The notes beneath the pieces are model-generated. The model was not told the DNA's origin. It saw nothing but the letters and a program-made list of their open reading frames with translations, and searched no databases. From positions 1 through 38,868 of the IMG/VR virus record IMGVR_UViG_3300028829_004553: DNA of 38,868 bases; one strand, 5' to 3'. How positions within the stretch are numbered: position 1 is the first letter of the stretch; the number at the start of each line of letters is the position of its first letter. The position numbers and the translations under genes were made by a program. Of the stretch, positions 33,034 through 38,868 are shown one piece after another. The DNA is from a virus.

Positions 33034-33783
33034 ATGCTATTAAAAGATTGGCCACAAAAAAGAAGAGAGTGGGTATTAGGTGGATTCCTAAACATTCTCT
33101 TCATTCTATGTATTGTGGGTATTCGTTATTATTACGCTCAAGAAGAAATGGATTTCTTGAGAGAAGATTCTGCTAGACAGGATAAGTTAATTGTTGAGTT
33201 AAATGATACAGTCAATACATTAACAAAACAGAATGAAAATTTATTACTTGATTTACATACACATGATAAAACTCGTGGTATTGAGAACTATTCGTTAAAG
33301 AAGAAGTTAGAGATATTAGAAACGGAAATTGATAGTATCAAGATACTTATTAATGAGTTACCTACACAGACCCAAGAGGTTAAAGTAGGTGATGCCAGTG
33401 GGGTAATACCATTCGAAAAAGAGTTCGGTGTACAAGGAAATTATTTAAGAATTTTCGGTAGGACTGGATATTTAATAAAGGATGGAATATTGACCGATAG
33501 TGAAACTGAACTCGGATTAGATGGAAGTTTACAAATGGGTTTACCTTACATAGAGCAAGGTGAAATAAAAGGTGAATATTATGCAGTTGTACCAGACACT
33601 TTATTTAATGGTGTGAGAATTAGTGGTAGACAAGGAAGTCCCCTAAAATTAAAACCACCGAGAAATCAGATAAGTGTTGGTCCTTTTGCTGGGATAATAT
33701 ATGATTCTAAGACAGGATTAACAGAACCAGTAATTGGATTTGGTGTATCGTATAATATGTTAAAAATATGGGATTGGAGATAA
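33034..33783 (+). CDS. Spanin-like membrane protein with C-terminal beta domain
   Basis: 249 residues. A basic N terminus, one membrane helix (about 14-35), coiled coil (about 36-110), then a beta-rich part ending NQISVGPFAGIIYD and EPVIGFGVSYNMLKIW. The closing pattern 'GP.....GIG.SYN' resembles the end of DUF6808-type proteins of Bacteroidetes phages, many of which are candidate spanins. It could bridge inner and outer membranes for final lysis. It ends the envelope module; AGGAG precedes the ATG. Confidence 0.65.
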   Translation: MLLKDWPQKRREWVLGGFLNILFILCIVGIRYYYAQEEMDFLREDSARQDKLIVELNDTVNTLTKQNENLLLDLHTHDKTRGIENYSLKKKLEILETEIDSIKILINELPTQTQEVKVGDASGVIPFEKEFGVQGNYLRIFGRTGYLIKDGILTDSETELGLDGSLQMGLPYIEQGEIKGEYYAVVPDTLFNGVRISGRQGSPLKLKPPRNQISVGPFAGIIYDSKTGLTEPVIGFGVSYNMLKIWDWR

Positions 33784-33784
33784 G

Positions 33785-33931
33785 ATGCCAAATAGTGCAG
33801 CAAAAATAAGAAAACAAAAAAAACAAAAACTAAACGAAAAGTGGAAAAAAGAAGGTCGTACTGCTAACCAACATAAGAAGTGGAAAGCAAAAAATCCTGA
33901 TTCACAACAACAAAATCGTTGGGGTAGATAA
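33785..33931 (+). CDS. Small basic protein (48 aa)
   Basis: ATG at 33785 starts 1 base after the previous stop and ends one base before the next ATG (33932), so it completely fills the gap. It is Lys/Gln/Trp-rich (KIRKQKKQKLNEKWKKEG, ANQHKKWKAKNPDS) and ends QNRWGR. It is helical and probably nucleic-acid binding. No family recognised; coding evidence is the exact fit plus the absence of any other frame. Confidence 0.6.
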   Translation: MPNSAAKIRKQKKQKLNEKWKKEGRTANQHKKWKAKNPDSQQQNRWGR

Positions 33932-34180
33932 ATGATATTAGAATTATTATTCAGTATAGCACTTATTATTACTGGTGGGCATGTAATAGATGGTAAATTA
34001 AAACTACACCATTATAGTGATGAGGATTATAAGGAAATTTTCTTTTTAAAAGAAAAAAGGGAAATCTCTAAGAAATGTATAAAACATTCTAAAGTAGAAG
34101 TTATCAGTTATAAAAATTTTAAACATACTGATGGAACTACAAAAAAGAACTACAAAATAAGAGAAACAGATAATGATTAA
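33932..34180 (+). CDS. Small protein with N-terminal membrane segment (82 aa)
   Basis: 82 residues. A hydrophobic start (MILELLFSIALIITGGHV) could be a signal or anchor; the rest is basic with one Cys. It overlaps the PAP2 gene start by 8 bases and follows directly after the basic small gene. Function unknown. Confidence 0.6.
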   Translation: MILELLFSIALIITGGHVIDGKLKLHHYSDEDYKEIFFLKEKREISKKCIKHSKVEVISYKNFKHTDGTTKKNYKIRETDND

Positions 34181-34805
34181 ATTAAAAGAACTATTAGAAC
34201 TTCGTACAATGGGATATTACAAGACCGATGAAGAAGTTAAACCGAAACATAAGAAGAGAATGGAAATGAGAACTTCTCTCTTTGATGAAAACTTGGTAGT
34301 ACCAAAAAAGTTACCACCTGAGAATGATTCTAACCTTACATTAAAAGAGATTAAACAATTAGCAAAAATAAAACCTAATGAGGAGTTTGTTAAATTTGGT
34401 GATGATGTTAAAGAAGTATTTATACCATTAATTGAGAAACACGAACTTAGTGTATCAAACGAAATACTCGGAAGAATTATAAAAGAAAGTGGTAAGTTTA
34501 TTATGGCGTTGAAATATCATTATAATCGTCCAAGACCGTTTCAAGTTGCAGAGTTTTATAACATTGATTTAAATGGTACTGAATTAGATAGTATGAAAAC
34601 ACCAAGTTATCCAAGTGGACATGCAATACAAGGATATTTGATTGGTGAGTACTTAGCTAGTATAGACCCAACACATGGAGATGAGTATAAACAATTGGGG
34701 GAAGATATTGCACATAGTAGAATTGTTGCAAAGGCACACTATCCATCTGATAAAGTATATGGAAAGAAAGTTGCTAAGTTCCTTGCTCAGAGTATGAAGA
34801 AATGA
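34173..34805 (+). CDS. PAP2-family phosphatase
   Basis: 210 residues with the three PAP2 (vanadium-dependent phosphatase) motifs: KYHYNRPRP (about 111-119, motif I), SYPSGHA (about 145-151, motif II with the general-acid His), and SRIVAKAHYPSD (about 182-193, motif III with the nucleophile His). No signal peptide or membrane span, so it is a soluble enzyme. The substrate could be a nucleotide, phospholipid headgroup or isoprenoid pyrophosphate. It overlaps both neighbouring genes (8 and 4 bases). Confidence 0.88.
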   Translation: MIKLKELLELRTMGYYKTDEEVKPKHKKRMEMRTSLFDENLVVPKKLPPENDSNLTLKEIKQLAKIKPNEEFVKFGDDVKEVFIPLIEKHELSVSNEILGRIIKESGKFIMALKYHYNRPRPFQVAEFYNIDLNGTELDSMKTPSYPSGHAIQGYLIGEYLASIDPTHGDEYKQLGEDIAHSRIVAKAHYPSDKVYGKKVAKFLAQSMKK

Positions 34806-35194
34806 CAACTCTGAAAGAAATTTATCTATTACAAGAAAGAACTGATTTACTATTTGTAGCTTCTGAGTTAGTTAAATACTATAATTTAAAATCTAAAGTA
34901 AAGTTTGGTACTTATGGTAAAGATGAGGGTGGTTATAATTGGGATACTGATACCATCTATCTAAACAAATACTATCCAAAGGTTTCTGAATTTATCATTA
35001 CTATCTTACATGAGATTCATCATGCTAAACAAATATACAAAATGGGTAGAAGAAAGTTTATGAAAAAATATTCACAGGCTTCTAACATAGCTGATTTAGA
35101 TGGAAAAGATAGATATTGGGCAAATAAATGGGAAAGAAAAGCTGAGAATTGGGCAAAACAAGAATATTCTAAAAAATGGAAAAATAAATTCTAA
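34802..35194 (+). CDS. HExxH metallopeptidase-like protein
   Basis: 130 residues. The zinc motif HEIHHAK lies at about 69-75, with a candidate third ligand Glu in the KAENWAKQEY helix near residue 114. The layout of a small protein with HExxH and a downstream Glu resembles IrrE/SprT-like gluzincins. The strands before the motif (KVKFGTYG, YNWDTDTIYLN) fit that fold. The substrate is unknown; in phages such enzymes are often anti-repressor or host-takeover proteases. It ends the operon before an AT-rich gap. Confidence 0.72.
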   Translation: MTTLKEIYLLQERTDLLFVASELVKYYNLKSKVKFGTYGKDEGGYNWDTDTIYLNKYYPKVSEFIITILHEIHHAKQIYKMGRRKFMKKYSQASNIADLDGKDRYWANKWERKAENWAKQEYSKKWKNKF

Positions 35195-35249
35195 TTTTAG
35201 CAGCCGAGTGCCATATATATTATTAACTATAGTTATGAATTCATTATTA

Positions 35250-35275
35250 AAGGTTTCAAAGAAAAATCCAACCTT
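35250..35275 (+). terminator. Weak hairpin terminator candidate
   Basis: AAGGTT (35250-35255) pairs with AACCTT (35270-35275) around 14 bases and is followed by ATTTTT. The stem is short, so it is only a weak candidate for ending the operon that finishes at 35194. Confidence 0.35.
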
Positions 35276-35359
35276 ATTTTTCTCTGAGAAAAGACTGCCA
35301 ATTAAAAATTAAAAATTACATTCTGAGGGATTTATAATATATTTATTAATAACTAAAAG

Positions 35360-35394
35360 CTTAATAATAATAATTAATAACTTAATAATAATAA
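35360..35394 (+). repeat. Direct repeats in AT-rich leader of the replication module
   Basis: CTTAATAATAATAA occurs at 35360-35373 and 35381-35394. It is bracketed by AAAGCTT (35356-35362) and the palindrome AAAGCTTT (35393-35400). The whole 230-base gap (35195-35424) has no gene and is almost pure A/T downstream of 35300. It also contains TATTTATTA (35340-35348). It may be a promoter and leader region, or a replication-associated site, because the genes to the right are a nuclease, a primase and a recombination enzyme. Confidence 0.6.
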
Positions 35395-35424
35395 AGCTTT
35401 AACTAACTTAATTTAGGTTTCAAT

Positions 35425-35760
35425 ATGAAAACTCGTTCAGCAAAGAACAAAGGAAAGAGATTACAGAATTCAGTAAGAGATATTCTTCTCGAAACATTCA
35501 CAGAACAATTAGAACCAGATGATATTAAATCCACTACTATGGGAGAGAGTGGAGAGGATATTCAGTTATCACCTGCAGCCCGTAAACTTATACCATATTC
35601 ATTCGAATGTAAGAACCACGAAAAACTAAACATATGGAGTGCCTTAGAACAAGCAGAGGAATACTCACATAAAGGAACACCCGTTGTGGTGTTTAAAAGA
35701 AACAGGTCGAAGACCTACGCAGTAATAGAATTTAAGGAATTTGTAGAACTTATTAAATGA
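35425..35760 (+). CDS. PD-(D/E)XK-type nuclease (resolvase-like)
   Basis: 111 residues. A basic N terminus (KNKGKRLQNSVRDILLETF) leads to GESGEDIQLSP, whose Asp can be the first metal ligand, and FECKN, which supplies the E-x-K pair (about 70-74). Then follow ALEQAEEY and PVVVFKRNRSK. This is the classic arrangement of small phage endonucleases, including Holliday-junction resolvases and VRR-NUC types. It begins the replication module after the AT-rich leader. The stop overlaps the next ATG by four bases. Confidence 0.72.
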   Translation: MKTRSAKNKGKRLQNSVRDILLETFTEQLEPDDIKSTTMGESGEDIQLSPAARKLIPYSFECKNHEKLNIWSALEQAEEYSHKGTPVVVFKRNRSKTYAVIEFKEFVELIK

Positions 35761-35981
35761 GTGTAATAACCAAATTAGAAGATGGTACAGAAATAGATGA
35801 TACATATCTAACAAGTATTGATAGCATTATGATATTGAAAGGTTTGATAGGTGATGATAAAGCATTTGATGAGAACCACGAAATGACCGAGTATGGAATG
35901 AAAAAATTAAAAAGGTTACGAAAGAAGTGGTGTAGAGAAAATCAACACAAGAATTATAATAATGAGGATTATGCAAAATGA
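35757..35981 (+). CDS. Hypothetical protein (74 aa)
   Basis: 74 residues, mixed charge, helical second half with a basic patch (KKLKRLRKKWCREN). Overlaps both the nuclease gene and the primase gene by four bases, so it is translationally coupled into the replication module. No motif recognised. Confidence 0.65.
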   Translation: MSVITKLEDGTEIDDTYLTSIDSIMILKGLIGDDKAFDENHEMTEYGMKKLKRLRKKWCRENQHKNYNNEDYAK

Positions 35982-36901
35982 ATCAATTAGTTATAAACAT
36001 ATTAGATAAAGCATTAAAATCAAAAGGACAATCTCTTAAGAAAACCAATGAGTATATGTATTGGAGTCCTTTTGTATCACATCACAAACCTAAACTACAA
36101 GTAAACATTCAAACAGGTAAATGGCATTGTTGGGTAAGTAATCAAGGTGGACATAATCACTTCCAATTACTAAAACAAGTTGGTGCACCACGAGAACTCT
36201 TTAAAGAGATGAGTGATGCAGTTGGTACTACTTACTACTCATCAAATAAAAAAGATGATAAACCTGTCATACTAAATCTTCCAAAGGAAGCTAAACCATT
36301 ATGGAATGGTGGTGATTCACTTCAGAAGTTACACGCTCTAAAGTTCGTCATGGAAAGAGGATTAGAGATGAGTGATATCATCAGATATAATCTACACTAT
36401 TGTTTGAATGGACAATATCAGAATAGAATCATTATACCAAGTTATGATTCAGATGGTAAGTTGAATTACTTTGTAGGTAGAGATTTTTATAAAGGTGGCA
36501 TGAAGTATAAGAATCCACCCGTTCAAAAAGATATCATCGGATTTGACCTATATGTAAATTGGGATGAACCGATAATTCTTTGTGAGGGGGTGTTCGATGC
36601 TATGGCCATAAAAAACAATAGTATACCTTTGTTCGGTAAAACTATATTACCTAACTTAGCTCGTAAAATAGTCGAAAAGCAAGTCTCTCATATAATTATT
36701 TCATTAGATGATGATGCATTTGCTTCATCGGTGAAAATGATAGGAGAGTTTTTGAGAAACGGAATTAAAGTTAGTTTCGTAAAACTCAAAGGTTCCGACC
36801 CAAGTGAACTTGGTTATCACAACATGGTGAATCAATTGTCAACATCAGTTAATGTTGATTTTAAGGAATTAATGAGGATGAAAATCTATGGTAACATTTG
36901 A
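35978..36901 (+). CDS. DNA primase (T4 gp61-like, Toprim)
   Basis: 307 residues. The N-terminal part (YMYWSPFVSHHKPKLQVNIQTGKWHCWVSNQGGHN, about 27-61) is a worn zinc-ribbon-like domain with only one Cys but several His. The Toprim half has IILCEGVFDAMAI (about 199-211, catalytic Glu) and IIISLDDDA (about 238-246, metal-binding Asp). It lays RNA primers for lagging-strand synthesis with the phage helicase. It fits the replication-module position; the 3' end overlaps the next small gene by 14 bases. Confidence 0.87.
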   Translation: MNQLVINILDKALKSKGQSLKKTNEYMYWSPFVSHHKPKLQVNIQTGKWHCWVSNQGGHNHFQLLKQVGAPRELFKEMSDAVGTTYYSSNKKDDKPVILNLPKEAKPLWNGGDSLQKLHALKFVMERGLEMSDIIRYNLHYCLNGQYQNRIIIPSYDSDGKLNYFVGRDFYKGGMKYKNPPVQKDIIGFDLYVNWDEPIILCEGVFDAMAIKNNSIPLFGKTILPNLARKIVEKQVSHIIISLDDDAFASSVKMIGEFLRNGIKVSFVKLKGSDPSELGYHNMVNQLSTSVNVDFKELMRMKIYGNI

Positions 36902-37094
36902 TATATGGGAAATTGGAGAGGGATATCATAAGGTGCATATTCGTAATGAAGAAGTCTACACAAAAATAAAGTCTTTTTTGAGTTTAAAAAATGATACTTA
37001 TTATTATAGAGACGGCGAAACATTTGCATGGGATATTATTGTGAATAAAAAACAATTAGCAAAAGTGAAAAAAATACTCAAGGAGTTTACTTGA
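36888..37094 (+). CDS. Small hypothetical protein (68 aa)
   Basis: 68 residues, alpha/beta-looking with many aromatics (FDIWEIGEGYHKVHI, NDTYYYRDGETFAWDIIV) and a basic end helix (KKQLAKVKKILKEF). Overlaps the primase gene by 14 bases and the recombination gene by four (TTGA). It may be an accessory replication or recombination factor; function unknown. Confidence 0.65.
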   Translation: MVTFDIWEIGEGYHKVHIRNEEVYTKIKSFLSLKNDTYYYRDGETFAWDIIVNKKQLAKVKKILKEFT

Positions 37095-38868
37095 TTCAAG
37101 ACAAAATTAAGGTTCCATTCAGGAAACTAAAACACATCCATCACATTAGTGATATTCAAATCCGAAACCTTAAACGACACAGAGAATACGAACAAGTATT
37201 CGAGGGACTTTACAAAGAAGTAAAGAAGAATCCTAAGAATGCCATATCGTATATCGGTGGTGATATTGCACATTCTAAAACAGAAATGTCACCAGAACTT
37301 ATCGACCAGTTATCTCGTTTATTTAAAAACTTAGCAGACATTTGTCCATTAGTTATTATCGCAGGTAATCATGATTGTAATTTAAATAATCTAAATAGAA
37401 TGGATTGTTTAACACCAATCGTAGAAAACCTAAATCATCCAAACTTACATTACCTAAAGAGAACAGGTGTATACACTTGTGGTGATACTGATTTAGTAGT
37501 GTGGGATGTTTGGGATGAAGAAGAAGATTATATTAAAGCAAAAGATATCGAGGGTGATAGAAAGAAAATTGTATTGTTTCATGGAACAGTCGATAGAAGT
37601 GAAACTGATTTAGGATTCAAGTTACCATCTAAAGTGAAGATGAGTATGTTTGATGGGTATGATTTAGGATTACTTGGTGATATCCATAAAAGACAATTCC
37701 TTGATAAAGATGAGAAGATTGCATATTGTGGTTCATTAGTTCAACAGAATCATGGTGAAGATATTGGTAAAGGTTATTTGTTATGGGATATGGAAACTCT
37801 TAAATCAGAGTACATTGAGATTCCAAATGAATATGGTTATTATACAATTAACATTGATAATGGTAAGTTACCTGAACTACCAGATTTCCCAGCAAAACCA
37901 AGAGTTCGTGTACGAGTAAGTAATACAAAACCATCACAATTGAAAAAGTTGATGGCAGAATTACAGAAGAAAGCAAAGATTCAAGAAAGTGTTATTACAA
38001 AAGTAGATGGATTAAGTACAGATAAAATTCGTGATAATAAGATAAACATTGGTGATGTATATAATGTTGATTATCAATACAATTTAGTATCAAATTATTT
38101 AAATGATAATTATGTTGTTCAAGAAGAAACCATGATTAAAATTAAAGATATCCTAAAAGATTTAAATAATGTTATACCAGAAGCTGATATCCAAAGAAAT
38201 GTACATTGGAAGTTAAAACGATTTGAGTTCAGTAATCTATTTAGTTATGGTGAAGACAATGTAGTAGATTTTACAAGATTAAATGGTATGATTGGATTGT
38301 TTGCTCCTAATGCAAGTGGTAAATCTGCTTTATTAGATGCTTTATGTTTTAATTTATTTGATGTGAGTTCTCGTACATATCGTGCAGATAACATTATCAA
38401 CAAGGCCAAAACAAATCTACATTGTAAAGTAAACTTTGAAATAGATGGAGTAGATTATTTCATTGAGAAGAAAGGTAAAAAGAATCTTCGTAGTGGACAT
38501 GTAAAAGTAGATATTGATTTTTGGTGTATTGATGATACAGGTGATAAAGTTAGTTTAAATGGAGACCAGAGAAGAACTACACAAAATAATATCAAAAAGG
38601 TTATTGGTAACTTTGATGATTTTGTTTTAACAAGTATGAGTTCACAAAACAATAATACAGTCTTTATTGATAAAACACAGAAAGAACGAAAAGAGTTATT
38701 ATCTCAGTTTATGGGATTGAAAGTATTTGATACATTATACCAACAAGCATCAGATGATATCAGAGAAGTAAATACACTATTGAATGATTTCAAAAAAGCT
38801 GATTATGATAAACAATTAGCAAGTATAACTGATGACCTGATTTTACTTGAGGGTAAAGAAAAAGATTT
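37091..38868 (+). CDS. SbcD/Mre11-like nuclease fused to SbcC/Rad50-like ATPase (gp47-gp46 type), 3' end outside window
   Basis: One frame is open from TTG 37091 to the window end (592 codons). I read it codon by codon and saw no stop. The TTG is preferred because AAGGAG ends five bases before it. Residues 1-330 hold Mre11/SbcD phosphoesterase motifs: SDIQIR (motif I), GGDIAHSK, AGNHD, LFHGT and GDIHKR. A capping region follows. Then RFEFSNLFSYGE opens a Rad50/SbcC N-terminal ATPase with Walker A APNASGKSALLDAL around Lys411, and a coiled coil is starting at the end. T4 encodes these as separate gp47 and gp46, which act together in replication-linked recombination and DNA degradation. Motif I has Gln where classical family members have His. 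Confidence 0.85.
   Translation, partial: MIQDKIKVPFRKLKHIHHISDIQIRNLKRHREYEQVFEGLYKEVKKNPKNAISYIGGDIAHSKTEMSPELIDQLSRLFKNLADICPLVIIAGNHDCNLNNLNRMDCLTPIVENLNHPNLHYLKRTGVYTCGDTDLVVWDVWDEEEDYIKAKDIEGDRKKIVLFHGTVDRSETDLGFKLPSKVKMSMFDGYDLGLLGDIHKRQFLDKDEKIAYCGSLVQQNHGEDIGKGYLLWDMETLKSEYIEIPNEYGYYTINIDNGKLPELPDFPAKPRVRVRVSNTKPSQLKKLMAELQKKAKIQESVITKVDGLSTDKIRDNKINIGDVYNVDYQYNLVSNYLNDNYVVQEETMIKIKDILKDLNNVIPEADIQRNVHWKLKRFEFSNLFSYGEDNVVDFTRLNGMIGLFAPNASGKSALLDALCFNLFDVSSRTYRADNIINKAKTNLHCKVNFEIDGVDYFIEKKGKKNLRSGHVKVDIDFWCIDDTGDKVSLNGDQRRTTQNNIKKVIGNFDDFVLTSMSSQNNNTVFIDKTQKERKELLSQFMGLKVFDTLYQQASDDIREVNTLLNDFKKADYDKQLASITDDLILLEGKEKD

Noticed and set aside
35100-35312. 70-codon + strand frame over the end of the HExxH gene and the AT-rich gap
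   Set aside because: It overlaps the metallopeptidase-like gene in another frame, lacks a ribosome site and has no protein-like features.
1-38868. CRISPR arrays, insertion sequences and tRNA genes
   Set aside because: I saw no regularly spaced repeats, transposase genes or cloverleaf tRNA signals other than the tmRNA. This was by eye, so a weak tRNA could be missed.

Overview
The window is a dense, AT-rich stretch of a T4-like contractile-tail (myovirus-type) phage genome. Genes overlap or abut, all but one small gene lie on the + strand, and most starts have strong AAGGAG/AGGAG ribosome-binding sites. The T4-like core is clear: a gp55-type late sigma factor, gp25- and gp6-like baseplate wedge proteins, a gp5-like spike, a gp61-type primase and a gp47/gp46-type recombination nuclease. 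The likely host is a Gram-negative member of the Bacteroidota/FCB assemblage. The evidence is a secreted protein ending in a type IX secretion (T9SS) sorting domain, a PorV/PorQ-like outer-membrane protein and several other outer-membrane-type products. The strong Shine-Dalgarno sites suggest a non-Bacteroidetes FCB lineage (for example Marinimicrobia), but the host is inference.

Layout. 1-3459: accessory genes (peptide deformylase, a nucleotidyltransferase, a UvdE-type UV endonuclease, small proteins, a secreted barrel-like protein). 3465-3810: a complete phage-encoded tmRNA with an unusual predicted tag. 3863-4414: a membrane-anchored 3D-domain protein. 4450-9086: four overlapping genes (amino-methyltransferase-like protein, thymidylate-synthase-fold protein with the dCMP-type Asp, class II glutamine amidotransferase/asparagine synthetase, PLP enzyme of the ACC-deaminase/cysteine-desulfhydrase fold). 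This is the best candidate for an undescribed DNA base hypermodification pathway. 9096-11746: promoter, HD hydrolase, small membrane protein, late sigma factor, a GH6-family glycoside hydrolase and a hairpin terminator. 11766-11987: the lone minus-strand gene, holin-like.

12025-26751 is the virion module. It starts at a tandem AT-rich promoter region with an exact T4-type late box (TATAAATA). It continues through spike, gp25, gp6, a DNRLRE-like protein, an S74-chaperone protein with a poly-Lys tract, a 1629-residue tail protein carrying a Hint (hedgehog/intein) domain and a LamG-like domain, and three further structural proteins. 26863-33783 is an envelope module: T9SS cargo with cohesin- and dockerin-like parts, PorV/Q-like barrel, a 19-residue peptide with nine Cys, a coiled-coil membrane protein, two CsgG-like proteins (one a lipoprotein), another barrel, and a spanin-like protein. 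33785-35194 holds small proteins, a PAP2 phosphatase and an HExxH protein.

35195-35424 is an AT-rich, repeat-bearing intergenic region. After it comes a replication/recombination module: PD-(D/E)XK-type nuclease, primase, and a single reading frame that joins an SbcD/Mre11-like nuclease to an SbcC/Rad50-like ATPase and runs off the window end.

How it fits together (inference): the late sigma factor would drive the virion genes from TATAAATA-type promoters, and the four-gene cluster would remodel the phage's cytosines. The tmRNA, deformylase and UV endonuclease would support translation and genome repair. The envelope module would alter or display proteins on the host surface.
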